From Zoroaster sp. YZ-2022 (taxonomy: Eukaryota > Echinodermata > Asteroidea > Forcipulatida > Zoroasteridae), in contig CM055817.1 in assembly GCA_029582265.1 (NCBI GenBank), positions 25,382,971-25,446,970 on the forward strand: DNA of 64,000 nt, in the 5' to 3' direction. The notes under the pieces were generated by a model. It made no database searches. It saw nothing but the letters and a program-made list of their open reading frames with translations, and was not told the DNA's origin. This document shows, piece after piece, positions 12,294 through 21,402 of this stretch. The position numbers and the translations under genes are program-made. Each line of letters opens with the position of its first letter. Position 1 is the stretch's first letter.

Positions 12294-12384
12294 CTGGGGT
12301 AGTAGGGCGTTTTGAAAAAAGCAGTTTCCCACATGTTTTAAGCATAAAATAGATAATTCACGTTTAAAAAAAAAAAATGTTTAC

Positions 12385-12421
12385 GTTTATATTTTCTAAA
12401 TATATATTGATTACAGAGACG
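12385..12421 (+). promoter_or_regulatory. Putative promoter of clamp gene in left TIR
   Basis: AT-rich 'ttctaaatatatattg' lies 20-35 bp before the ATG at 12422, and the identical sequence precedes the polymerase start in the right TIR. An in-frame ATG also occurs at 12377, before this motif. Because the motif lies between the two ATGs, the downstream start is preferred. Confidence 0.5.
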
Positions 12422-13477
12422 ATGCAATTTTTATCAAAATGCGGTGAAGATGCTTTTGATACGCAACATGAAGAATCAAAGGATGATAAAATACAAACAA
12501 CCACGATAAAAGTATTAGATAAATCAAAATTTTTAAAATACAACAAAAGTACAAATAAATATGAACCACAACCACAAGTATATCAAACACTAACAATCCC
12601 AGTTTGTAACAACAACACAAAGCGCGAAATATTAGATAAATCAAAATGTTTTCAACTTGAGAAAAAATTGAAAATCAAACAAGACTACGAATACGATTTT
12701 TATTTTAAAATAAAAGCTGGTTATGTGTTTAAAATTTTAATAGATGTTTTATTAGGTATCAAACCCAACGCTTATTTTAAGGTAGATGAAACGGGGTTTT
12801 ATTATAGTGGGATGGATTTATCAGAAAGAATATTAGTAAAAGTATCATTGAACAAAGAAAACTTTTCAGAATTTAAATGTGAAAACCCAATTGAATTTTC
12901 AATAAATTTAAAAATTTTACAAAAAATTACTCGTAGTATTAAACGAAAAGTTTCAATAACCGTTTACGTTAAAAATAAACAGTTGTTTATCGAAACGTGC
13001 GACGTTAAAAAACGAGAAACTAACTACGTAAATATTTACGTTGTTGGCCCATCAGTAATAAAACACCCTATTGACGATGATTATTACTGTCCTTATATAG
13101 TTGAAAGTGGTGATTTTTCAAAACTTAAAAAAATGTTGCATGCAAACTCAACACTAACTATTAGCATGAGTAATCTAGACTACATTAGTTTTTCAAATGA
13201 TGACAATTGTGTTTATGGTACATGTTTTGAATTTGGTGATGTACATAAAAAGCAGCTGCTTACTTATTCAGCTACTTTTGATTCGACTCTATTTAGCGCT
13301 CTATTGAAAATATCACCCTTAAACAAAGAAATACATTTTTTTGCGCCCAAGAATGAAAAAGCTACATTAAAAATTACAGCGTTAGTAAGCAATTTAGGAA
13401 AACTTACAGCTTATATTAAAGACGAAAGTTTTTTAACGGATGAAGACGATAATTCAACAGATGAAGAAACATTATAA
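12422..13477 (+). CDS. PCNA-like sliding clamp
   Basis: 351 residues from the chosen ATG. Residues 1-90 are a polar, low-complexity N-terminal extension. Residues about 93-340 follow the PCNA pattern: a first strand-helix pair (YDFYFKIKAG, VFKILIDVL), the 'FKVDETGFYYSGMD' segment equivalent to the clamp's early strand and 'MD' motif, an interdomain region, a second domain starting near YIVESGDFSKLKK, and a C-terminal strand SNLGKLTAYIKDE, followed by an acidic tail. The family encircles DNA and tethers polymerases. It is the leftmost gene, mirroring the polymerase at the right end. The frame is intact. An extra 15 codons would be added from the ATG at 12377. PCNA is not one of the usual core Polinton genes. 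The fold call is by pattern, not by search. Confidence 0.75.
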   Translation: MQFLSKCGEDAFDTQHEESKDDKIQTTTIKVLDKSKFLKYNKSTNKYEPQPQVYQTLTIPVCNNNTKREILDKSKCFQLEKKLKIKQDYEYDFYFKIKAGYVFKILIDVLLGIKPNAYFKVDETGFYYSGMDLSERILVKVSLNKENFSEFKCENPIEFSINLKILQKITRSIKRKVSITVYVKNKQLFIETCDVKKRETNYVNIYVVGPSVIKHPIDDDYYCPYIVESGDFSKLKKMLHANSTLTISMSNLDYISFSNDDNCVYGTCFEFGDVHKKQLLTYSATFDSTLFSALLKISPLNKEIHFFAPKNEKATLKITALVSNLGKLTAYIKDESFLTDEDDNSTDEETL

Positions 13478-13491
13478 AAAAACAATAACAA

Positions 13492-13915
13492 ATGCAACAA
13501 GAAAGAAAAAAACTTGTAAACTCATTGTTACTGTCGCAAGAGTTTGATAACAAGCGCAAAGGGCGCGAGTGTAAACAAAAAATATTATCTAAACAAATAA
13601 TAAAAGGGCATGCAGAAAATAATCGTTCCTTGCAGATGGTTAATAATCGGTAAAACGTACAAATGTTGCGTGCGTAGTTCACCCAACGTGAACTATTGCG
13701 CTTTTCATCAGTTTAAAATTAAAAAAGGAAAAACCTCGCCGGTAGAGTGTAAAAATTGTAAAAAAGGTACAAAAACAACAACGGGTTTATGCACAAACTG
13801 CGCAAGAGCATTAAAAGTAAAAACTTCTTATCAAATGAACAAAAAAGCCATACGGTTGTTTAATTTAGTGATGGTAGAGTTGTTACTACAAATTGAAAAA
13901 AATAATGTTGTGTAA
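13492..13915 (+). pseudogene. Small Cys/His-rich protein, apparently frameshifted
   Basis: A first frame from the ATG at 13492 is basic and runs to a stop near 13651. A second frame from about 13610 to 13915 carries CCVRSSPNVNYCAFH and then CKNC and CTNC pairs, which look like zinc ligands. The two frames overlap at a point where the first reads LQMVNN, so a single gene with a one-base shift near 13640 is likely. It lies 14 bp after the clamp gene on the same strand. A nucleic-acid-binding or regulatory role is possible but not shown. The alternative is two overlapping small genes. Confidence 0.5.
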
Positions 13916-13922
13916 TATCAAT

Positions 13923-14270
13923 ATGGCAGAACTGTTACGAACGTGTATACTAAATCTTATTAGTGATTTGAAACGCTTCTCGTCAGAGTCGTTTTGTTCA
14001 AATTCACATGATTTTATATTTTTAGAATGTTATATTAAAAACATTCCCGCACAACAATTGATTATAATCGTGCGAGAAAAACTAGTTCCAGCGTTATCGC
14101 TAATCAAGTCTAGAAATTTAGCTGGTGTAGAATCATATTTATGCGCGCTTGGTTTAAGCACGCATTACATCGACTCGTATTATACCGAGTTACAACGTAT
14201 AAACGAAATAAATAAAGAAACTATTTTTTGGCATTTAGAACTAATTATAAACATTGTACTAAACATTTAA
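13923..14270 (+). CDS. Unknown viral-element protein, 115 aa
   Basis: Starts at MAELLRTCILNLISDL; an upstream in-frame ATG at 13893 overlaps the previous gene. It is predicted largely helical (LECYIKNIPAQQLIIIVREKL, then ALGLSTHYIDSYY) with no membrane segment or catalytic motif I can name. It is third in the left rightward cluster, ends 75 bp before the convergent gene at 14345, and has an intact frame. No function assigned. Confidence 0.6.
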   Translation: MAELLRTCILNLISDLKRFSSESFCSNSHDFIFLECYIKNIPAQQLIIIVREKLVPALSLIKSRNLAGVESYLCALGLSTHYIDSYYTELQRINEINKETIFWHLELIINIVLNI

Positions 14271-14284
14271 ATTGTACGGTGGTG

Positions 14285-14312
14285 GCTCTCGCTCCGCTAT
14301 TTGCGAAGCGAG
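14285..14312. terminator. GC-rich hairpin between convergent genes
   Basis: CTCGCT and its complement AGCGAG bracket 'ccgctatttgcga' in the 75-bp gap between two convergent genes. It is the only GC-rich spot in that gap. It may help 3'-end formation for both transcripts; inference. Confidence 0.35.
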
Positions 14313-14344
14313 TTTTTGATCCTCGTAATAATATTTATTTACGC

Positions 14345-14965
14345 TCACTTTAAACTCAAAAGTTTTTCTATAAGAATGTTTTTTTCTTCTGCATTTGCAT
14401 CGATAGGTTTGTTAGTTTCAGCCGGTAAACTCGCTGGTTTAAACGTTGGTACATTGCGGATTTTTTCTTTCATTTTATAATATTTATCTCGCTCTTCGCA
14501 TATGAGCGTAAATTCTTCTTGACTGACGTAACCGTCTTCTATAGCTTTACTAACGTGGTTTTCGATCGTGTTGAGTTTACTCGATGCTAAAACTAGTATT
14601 TCATCGTGTTTTTTAGCTTTTCTATACAATTTATTTTTCGCAAATTTAATAACAACCGCTACGCCGCCCAACCCCAAAGCTAAACCTTCTAAAGTGAATC
14701 CTACCGGCGATGATACGACTGTGGCGATACTGGCTATTCCGATGGCTCCTGCTCCCATACAGCCTATTTCTGCGATAGTTTCTGCGACGTTACAAGCGTT
14801 TATGATTTTATTATATTTTTTAAACGTGGCTTCACGTTCGTTTATTTCGGTTCGTAATTCTTTTTGAATATCGTCGATTTTTTGCAATCGAAATGTTTTA
14901 GAATCATTCGTCAAAGGTGGTAAAATTGGATAAAGTACGTTCGTCGATTCTATAGGTGCGCTCAT
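14345..14965 (-). CDS. Gly-rich hydrophobic-core protein, 206 aa
   Basis: Intact frame. Residues about 25-55 are helical and charged, residues about 60-105 form a Gly/Ala-rich hydrophobic hairpin (IGCMGAGAIGIASIATVVSS, then LALGLGGVAVVIKFA), and a KAKKHDEI...SKLNTIENHVSKAI helical region with EFTLICEERDKYY follows. I recall similar proteins in adintovirus-like elements of cnidarians and molluscs, but that is memory, not a search. It may be a membrane-inserting protein. It is the last gene of a leftward cluster. Function unknown. Confidence 0.65.
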   Translation of the reverse strand: MSAPIESTNVLYPILPPLTNDSKTFRLQKIDDIQKELRTEINEREATFKKYNKIINACNVAETIAEIGCMGAGAIGIASIATVVSSPVGFTLEGLALGLGGVAVVIKFAKNKLYRKAKKHDEILVLASSKLNTIENHVSKAIEDGYVSQEEFTLICEERDKYYKMKEKIRNVPTFKPASLPAETNKPIDANAEEKNILIEKLLSLK

Positions 14966-15002
14966 TGTTTTTATTAATAGAAAAGATTTTTAATTTTTTA
15001 AT

Positions 15003-15461
15003 TTATCGGCCAAGTATTGACTTTGACATTGTAACAGATTCCTTCATCTAAAGAGCCTAATAGATTTATAGTTGTATATCGTTTAATTTCATGGCCATCT
15101 AAATTTGAAACGTAGCACAATATATATTCTAGATATCGTGTTTCACTCGTAAAACTATAATTAACATCAACGGTACTGAAGATAGTGTTTCACTTTACCA
15201 ACACGTAAACCACTTTCTACCGAAGAATAAGAATTATTTTACCCCAGTTAGTTCTAGCATAAAACGAAAGAATCAACGAGTCTCTTGATGTAGAAACAGC
15301 TACTATATTTGGTAACCAAACCAATTTAATTTCTAAATCGCTATAAAAAGGGTGTACACTCAAGATTTCACTAGGTTTGATGTACCCATTTTTTCATATG
15401 GAACAAAACCTTTTGGCTCGTTGTTATTACCTGTACGACTGGGTCCGTAAATGCTCGCCAT
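15003..15461 (-). pseudogene. Decayed duplicate of the adjacent structural-type gene
   Basis: The start at 15461 reads MASIYGPSR, the same first nine residues as the neighbouring gene at 15481-15966. The frame then hits a stop after about 33 codons, continues in another frame, and hits further stops. The last part ends in a region with LLGSLDEGICYNVKV, parallel to the FFGSLNSKICFNIKI of the intact copy. It is a tandem duplicate with at least two frame disruptions. Confidence 0.75.
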
Positions 15462-15480
15462 ATTTATATTAAAATATATT

Positions 15481-15966
15481 TTAATTCGACGGTAAACTTT
15501 TAATTTTAATATTGAAACAGATTTTTGAATTTAGCGAACCGAAAAAACTCGCTTCTACAAAAACTTTTCTAACGTTTCGTATTTTAAAACACATTTCATA
15601 TTTTAAATGTTGAATTTCATAATCGAGAAAATGAAATTTTACATCTCGTTGCGGAGAAGGAATATAATAAATGTTGGGAGCGTAATCGCGCGTCGTTGAA
15701 TGCGTAACGATATTATCGGTTTTAATAAACTGCGTGAAAATGCTGCAATACGTCGGCGTGACCGTAAACAAGAAAAAGGGTTGTTTAAACGTATCGTGCC
15801 ATCCGAGTACGACGCCGACTTTTTCGATTAAAACTACTCGCTGTAAAATTTCATCTCTGTTTAGATATCCGTGATGTTCGTAAATTTCGCCTTTCGTCGA
15901 TGCTTCGTCGCTAGCGATCGTTCTAGCAACGCTCGTTATACGACTTGGTCCATAAATGCTCGCCAT
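15481..15966 (-). CDS. Small beta-rich structural-type protein, 161 aa
   Basis: Intact frame from MASIYGPSR to the stop. The composition is rich in beta-branched and aromatic residues, without a signal or membrane segment. It overlaps the penton-like gene by 31 nt (its start lies inside that gene's end), as in a compact viral operon. The position next to the penton-like gene and the tandem duplicate suggest a capsid-associated protein. No family recognised. Confidence 0.65.
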   Translation of the reverse strand: MASIYGPSRITSVARTIASDEASTKGEIYEHHGYLNRDEILQRVVLIEKVGVVLGWHDTFKQPFFLFTVTPTYCSIFTQFIKTDNIVTHSTTRDYAPNIYYIPSPQRDVKFHFLDYEIQHLKYEMCFKIRNVRKVFVEASFFGSLNSKICFNIKIKSLPSN

Positions 15967-16646
15967 ATTGATATAATTTCAACATTTAAAATAATGGGGA
16001 AACCGTGATTATGTATATCTCTACTTTTGCTATCTCTAACTCGAAAACTCAACTCGTTAAAAGTTCCGACTCGTAATTTTTTTGCTAATGGATTTGTATA
16101 TTGCATGTACATGCTTTCGCCGAACGACGCGTCTTGCAAAGGAAAAGCGTTTAAAATTGTGCAGGGTTTTCCGTTGAAATAATTTTCGGTCGTAGAAATT
16201 TGATCGCAATGAATGTATAAAAATTTAAAAAGTTGTACGTCAATTTTGTTGTTGTATTCCCCCGCGGTTAGAGATTCGCTATGCAACCCCAATAAATTAG
16301 CTAACCCAGATGTAAATTTAACGCTCTTGTTCACTTGAGCTAATATTAACGTGTATTCACCCTTGGATTTATCGATTCTAGACGTTATCCAAGGCTCATT
16401 TTTCGTTATAATCTCGATAATTTCGTTAATGTTGTAAAGGCCCGCTTCGATAAATTTTACATCACCTTCCATTTCACCCACCGTGCGAATTAGTATTCTT
16501 TCTCTTTTACGCACGTTGTAATATCCCACCCAAATGTTTACGCTGTGTAATATAATCGAGAGGTTGTCTCGTCGATTATCGATAACGTTGTCTAATTTAA
16601 TCGATCCGCCTTCTTTACCGATTTCGATTTCGAACGTATGATACAT
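15936..16646 (-). CDS. Minor capsid (penton-like) protein, 236 aa
   Basis: Residues about 95-140 (tkgeytlilAQVNKSVKFTSGLANLLG pattern) and about 145-235 fit the penton-type minor capsid proteins of Polinton-like elements: a LYIHCDQIS strand, a FNGKPCTILNAFPL segment, a YTNPLAKKLRVG turn and a SFRVRDSKSRD strand. This protein normally forms single jelly-roll pentamers at the capsid vertices. The frame is intact. It is divergently arranged with the gene at 16684, 37 bp away, across an AT-rich promoter-like gap. Confidence 0.7.
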   Translation of the reverse strand: MYHTFEIEIGKEGGSIKLDNVIDNRRDNLSIILHSVNIWVGYYNVRKRERILIRTVGEMEGDVKFIEAGLYNINEIIEIITKNEPWITSRIDKSKGEYTLILAQVNKSVKFTSGLANLLGLHSESLTAGEYNNKIDVQLFKFLYIHCDQISTTENYFNGKPCTILNAFPLQDASFGESMYMQYTNPLAKKLRVGTFNELSFRVRDSKSRDIHNHGFPIILNVEIISIWRAFMDQVV

Positions 16647-16683
16647 TTTAATATTAAAAAATATATAACTTTTCTAATAATAA
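16647..16683. promoter_or_regulatory. Divergent AT-rich promoter region
   Basis: A 37-bp gap between two start codons, almost wholly A/T ('ttaatattaaaaaatatata'). TATA-like sequence is available for both directions. Confidence 0.5.
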
Positions 16684-18083
16684 ATGACGTTTCCATTAGC
16701 ATTCGAGAGTAATTTTACGTATCCGTATAAGCAATCTGGAAACTTTACACCACCACTAGCTTTTAACGCTAGCGATTTAACGAGCATAAACATTTACGTA
16801 AACGACAACGAGTTTTTCAACGCAGAATTTGACAATGTTTTCGGCAACTACAAACTACCTCACGTTAACAGCGACGCAGTTGTCGATGATTGGAATAGTA
16901 ACCCACTCGCTTTTTATCAAAACCAAATAAATTTTGCAACGTACTGCGCTACGACGAGATGCGGTGTGAGCTATCAACATTTAAATCATTCCAATAATAT
17001 GATTCGTAGTTTTTTAGATTTCACGTCTATTATCAAATTAGGCGATTGCTCAAAGAAATGAGCTGCGTTACATCTTTTCAAATTTTTTTTAACGCGTTTA
17101 GCAATAATATAGACGCGGGCGCTTACAAAAGAAAATGTAAAGAATTTCATACATCGGTCAACGACGATTGGAAACAACGAGTCGATTCAAATTCAAACGG
17201 ATTAGGAACTGCGTACTATTACGATAACGGTTACAAAGCGGTACCCGGAAACAACTACGATAAAAGTAGTTTGAACGTGATATCTACCGAGGTGAGCGAT
17301 TACGATTATTACAAAACTGCAACTAGAATGAGTTTTGGAGATCACCCTTCGCATTATACTATCGCTTACATTTCACAATCTAGTACAGAGCTCGCTTTCT
17401 TAAAATTTATAATTAGCGTAGGTAGAGGTTTTACGAGCGTCGGTACGCAACGAATAAACGACAGTTTAAGAACGTACGTTTACGCAATTTTAGGAGCTCA
17501 AGCGCAAGCAAAAAGCTCATTTTTTCATCGTGGTACCGGTTTAGACGCTCAAAGCGAATTTATAAACATAACTGAAGCTGAAATTGACGGTCCGGTTGAT
17601 TTACAATCTAGTATTCAACGATATCAAGATGTTTTACAAAACGCTCGCAGTCGATTAAATTTTGCTATTGGAGAAAATGTATACATGATGCCTAGCGATA
17701 TGAATCTACGAATAGGTACGTACGCATCGTACAACAATAATATATTAATCGCGCCGAGTAATTTAGCGTTGGGTAGTAATTTGGATACGAATTCAACACC
17801 CACCGTTGCTCCTATTTTACCGCTACTACAAACACAATCGCTACCAATTACGAAACATGTAGAAGATGAAAAAATGAGCGATTGTTTAGCGCACGCGCAA
17901 GACTCGCTAACTACGATAAAAGAAGACTCTTTAGAAGATACGATAAAAGAAGACTCAATCACAGAAGAAAAAAATTCTTTACCGATAAAAGAAGACGGTC
18001 ATCAAGAAGAAAAAAATTCTTTAATACTCGGTTTCGCAATTTTAACCGGCGTAACTGTTATGATTTACGAATTGTTACGCTGA
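16684..18083 (+). pseudogene. Tail-anchored structural-type protein, two frame breaks
   Basis: The 5' part (16684-17061) and 3' part (about 17090-18083) are open in different frames and together would give about 465 residues. The break has two parts: near 17045, and a run of eight T at 17083-17090, after which the third frame resumes at NAFSNN. The N-terminal part is Asn/Phe-rich. The middle has FGDHPSHYTIAYIS and a Tyr-rich region. The C-terminal part has an acidic Lys-Glu repeat (three KEDS-type copies) and then a single membrane segment, LILGFAILTGVTVMIYELL. Likely a virion component, family unknown. The T8 run makes sequencing error a real alternative to true decay. Confidence 0.55.
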
Positions 18084-18095
18084 CGCGGAGCGTTT

Positions 18096-19557
18096 TTACA
18101 TTTTTTGTGTATAAGCTATAATTAACGCCCCAACTGCGGTTAAAGCCAACCATAAATGTTCTGCCGCCAACGTAACTACTTTACTAGCTATTTTAAATAA
18201 CCAACTTACTATACTACCGATAATAGCCGGTAAAGCGGCTAAAGCTTTTGCTCCTAGTTTAGCTAATACGTTAGCTAGATTTTTTAACATTTTTTGTATC
18301 CACTCGCTTATACCTCCGCTTGGTGTAGGTGGAGTAGGTGGAGTGGGTGGTGTAGGTGGAGTGGGTGGAGTGGGTGGTGTAGGTGGAGTGGGTATAAATG
18401 AACTTACAACATTACCGAGCGATTCAATAATAAAAGCAATAGTCATAGTAAAAGCCGTTAATATACTAGCAATCGTTACGCCTTGCTCTCTAAATAAAGT
18501 TTTAACTCGCTCACCTAACGTAACGTCTATATTTATTATCCTATATAACGTTTCTTTTATTCTACCGAGTTGACTATTACTATCAACATCAAACTTGTAT
18601 ATTTCTTCTTTGATCACTGACATTTCGTCTACTAATTCTCTTTTTCGTTCATATAGTTGTTCATTCGCATTTTCATCTCCCACATCGTTGTTGGATATTC
18701 GTTCTTTAATATCAGCTAATTCTTTGCTGCGTGTTTGAAAATCAGCTTCAAATTTTAATTTTTGTCCTCGCGTAGTTTTCATAAGATTGATGTAACCTAC
18801 TATTTCACGGTATATGTTAATTTCTTCTAGAGTCGTTGCTTTAATAGAGAGATCTCTAATAAGATCCTCGATCTCTATTATAGCTTTGTTTGTTCGTAGA
18901 TCGCTTGGTCCAAAAACATCTTCTTGTAGATTGTCTAGTTTAATAACATCTTCTAGTAGATCGTCTAGTTCAAAACCATCTTCTTGTAGTGGAAGTGTTG
19001 GTAACTTTCGACTTGTTTTTTTTCTGACTGATGGGCTTTCTAGTTCTTCAAAAGTTTTACTCACTCTTTCTCGTATCTCTTTCGATATTTTTGGTCTATG
19101 TATAGACCAGTCTTTTATACCCAATTGTTCTCTCATGAATTTAGTCCTGCTATAGCCAGCTTTATCCGCTTCACCGGCTATTGAATTTAACACCAGAAAG
19201 CTTCTGGTGTTTTTTAAATGCGTTAACCTTACTTTTCCTCGATCACCCGTATAAAAAACACCATCTTTTGTTACTTGGAATTTTTGCCAATCTGGTATTT
19301 TGTTTAGTTTCCAACCTTGTTTTTTTTACTTCTCTATAAAATTCATCAACTCGAATACTGTTGGATGATCTCAAACTTATAATAGCACTGGACGATCTTT
19401 CTAATGCTTCTAATCTTTCTATACTTTTTCGTTCTGCAGTAAAAGATTTATTGTAATCTTCATCGCTTAATTCAAATTCGTCATCATATTCGTCTTCTTC
19501 TTCGGGTTGATTAAAATTTGGATCCAACTCTAAATAATCGTGCCCTCCTTCTGGCAT
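18096..19557 (-). pseudogene. Pro-repeat membrane-helix protein, one homopolymer frameshift
   Basis: The acidic N-terminal part (19243-19557, EEEDEYDDEFELSDEDY) and the rest (to 18096) are in different frames. The frame continues cleanly after a run of eight T (plus strand) near 19319-19327, giving a protein of about 485 residues. Regions: acidic N-terminus, basic helical part, coiled-coil-like centre, a short hydrophobic helix (AFTMTIAFIIESLG), seven PTP repeats, an amphipathic Ala/Lys/Leu helix (ISEWIQKMLKNLANVLAKLG) and C-terminal hydrophobic segments. An amphipathic helix behind a proline tether is reminiscent of membrane-lytic capsid proteins, but that role is inference. The only break is in a homopolymer, so error or slippage should be considered. 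Confidence 0.55.
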
Positions 19558-19577
19558 TTACAATTACTTTACATCTT

Positions 19578-20009
19578 TTATTTTAACAATCTATAACTCA
19601 AGTAACCAACCACGCTCATGCCTAATACGATAAATACAATCTCTCTCGTTTTTTGATCTTCGCTAGGAACGTAAAAATCTTCTAATTTAGGTTTGTAGCG
19701 TAAATCGAGAGGTAAATTTACACGCTCATTCGAAACTCGCGAATATTCTTGCATCGCTTCGTTAATGTTATTAAACGTTCTTATTGCGCTCGATTCTTTT
19801 TGTATTTTTTCATTTAAATAATCTAGATATTTTAAACGCTTTTTACTAAATTCATCTCTAGCTTTCGAAAGCTGTTCTAACGCTAAATCGTGTCGTTTGC
19901 GTTCTTGCAATGCGTCGTTGCTACGCAAATTACTAAATAAAAAATTGCTACCGGTAAACGCCAACGCGTTGACTACCGCACCACCAACCATCATCGCTAC
20001 AGTTACCAT
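19578..20009 (-). CDS. Small two-helix membrane protein, 143 aa
   Basis: Intact frame. An N-terminal hydrophobic segment (MMVGGAVVNALAFTGSNFLF), a charged helix of about 60 residues (KRHDLALEQLSKARDEF and on), a DFYVPSEDQKTRE segment, and a C-terminal membrane helix (VFIVLGMSVVGYLSYRLLK). I recall this architecture recurring next to capsid genes in adintovirus-like elements, unverified. It is divergent from the capsid gene, 115 bp away. Likely a virion or assembly membrane protein. Confidence 0.65.
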   Translation of the reverse strand: MVTVAMMVGGAVVNALAFTGSNFLFSNLRSNDALQERKRHDLALEQLSKARDEFSKKRLKYLDYLNEKIQKESSAIRTFNNINEAMQEYSRVSNERVNLPLDLRYKPKLEDFYVPSEDQKTREIVFIVLGMSVVGYLSYRLLK

Positions 20010-20124
20010 TTATAATCAACACACGATAATTTAAAAAAATGATATTAAAAACATGTTTATAAATATGAGAATGTAGACTATAATCAACAGTTTATAAAAA
20101 TTATTATATTTACTAACATCAAAT

Positions 20125-21402
20125 ATGGCAAATAATACGTACGGAGATGCGTTGGATCCATACAGAAGATTAAGAGAACCTCGAGGCTTAAAAGGTATGC
20201 GTCAAAAAGTCGTCATTACAAACAATCCGAGCACCATAAACGAAAATCAATTGTTGACGGTTCGTTTTCCAAATTTAGGAATGAACGACGTCATCGTTCC
20301 GAATACAACGCGATTAGCTTTCAACATAGAACTCGTTAGCGCATCTGATGAAAATAGAACGTTGGTACAAAATATAGGTAGATGCATCGTAAAACATATA
20401 ATAATTAAAATGGAAGGAAACGAAATATTTAGTTTAGACGATGCGGATGTATTCAATTGTTTTAAAGACGAATGGCTGACCAAAGATCAACGCGAAAATT
20501 TAACGTATCAAGGAATAGAAGATGTAAACGTGACTAAAATAAGAATAGACGCTAGCGATAAAGATGTAACCGCAAACGGCGGAAAAGATAAAGCTGTCGC
20601 AGACGCGTATAAAAATAGATATCACATTCCACTCGATTTTGAATTGTTGACCGATCATCAACCTTACTATCAGTCGGGCATCGGAGATCGATTGACTTAC
20701 GAACTCGTGTTTAATAAATTTAGTAACGTGATCAAATCCACCGACGATTCTGCGAAATATATCATAAGTGGAATTTCTTTAGAATTTGAGGTCGTTCATA
20801 TGCCGGAACTCGCTAGAACAATTAGAAATCAATACAGCGATAGAACGAGTATATTGTTTGATCGTATACTGAGACAGAGCGTAACGACGTTAAACAAAAA
20901 AGATACAATGTGGAATATAAATTTAAATACTCCGGCAAAAAGTATGAAAGGAATATTGTTTCTATTCAAAGAACCCAACATACAAGAGTGCAACAGGTTT
21001 TATAATCCGAAAATAAACAAAGTTAGTATTACCATCGAAGGCGTTCCCAATCAACTCTACGCGCACGGAATGAAAAGATATCAACAATGGGAAGAGATTT
21101 CAAAATATTTTGGTGATTCGAGAAAACAACACGCTATACAAGTTGCGCAAGCTCTAGATTTATCCAACATAAAAATAGCGAATTATTATTTAAATCGATA
21201 CGGTTTATTTTTAGATTTAAGAACGAGTACCGATAATAAATTACACGGAAGCGGAAGACGAGTGCAAAACTTGTCCGAAGGAATTACCATTCAAATTGAA
21301 AAAGAAGCCGAGAGTGCGGGTGAACTAAACATGTATACTTTTATTATCATGGACGCGCAACTAAACATAAGAAACTCACGTTTCGAATCCGTCGATTATT
21401 AG
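20125..21402 (+). CDS. Major capsid protein (double jelly-roll type), 425 aa
   Basis: Intact frame with no disruption. It opens with a short basic N-terminus, then KVVITNNPSTI and NTTRLAFNIELVS, a conserved-looking GRCIVKHIIIKMEGNEIF strand pair followed by DADVFNCFKDEW, a long insert, EFEVVHMPELA and a Lys/Arg-rich turn, and a C-terminal jelly-roll part ending in TFIIMDAQLNIRNSRF. This pattern and size fit adintovirus/Polinton hexon-type capsid proteins, which trimerise into the icosahedral shell. It is followed by the packaging ATPase on the same strand, the usual order. Upstream TATA-like 'gtttataaaaattattata' lies about 25-45 bp before the start. Confidence 0.82.
   Translation: MANNTYGDALDPYRRLREPRGLKGMRQKVVITNNPSTINENQLLTVRFPNLGMNDVIVPNTTRLAFNIELVSASDENRTLVQNIGRCIVKHIIIKMEGNEIFSLDDADVFNCFKDEWLTKDQRENLTYQGIEDVNVTKIRIDASDKDVTANGGKDKAVADAYKNRYHIPLDFELLTDHQPYYQSGIGDRLTYELVFNKFSNVIKSTDDSAKYIISGISLEFEVVHMPELARTIRNQYSDRTSILFDRILRQSVTTLNKKDTMWNINLNTPAKSMKGILFLFKEPNIQECNRFYNPKINKVSITIEGVPNQLYAHGMKRYQQWEEISKYFGDSRKQHAIQVAQALDLSNIKIANYYLNRYGLFLDLRTSTDNKLHGSGRRVQNLSEGITIQIEKEAESAGELNMYTFIIMDAQLNIRNSRFESVDY

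Larger units (their letters stand above)
12167..12442 (+). repeat. Left terminal inverted repeat
   Basis: Inverted match to 27874-28158 with few differences. The match runs through the start region of the clamp gene. It contains two direct copies of 'agggcgttttgaaaaa', a 35-bp hairpin (12259-12293) and a TATA-like promoter region (about 12393-12410). Confidence 0.93.

Noticed and set aside
14568..14867. 99-residue plus-strand frame inside the Gly-rich gene
   Set aside because: Antisense shadow of the minus-strand gene at 14345-14965.
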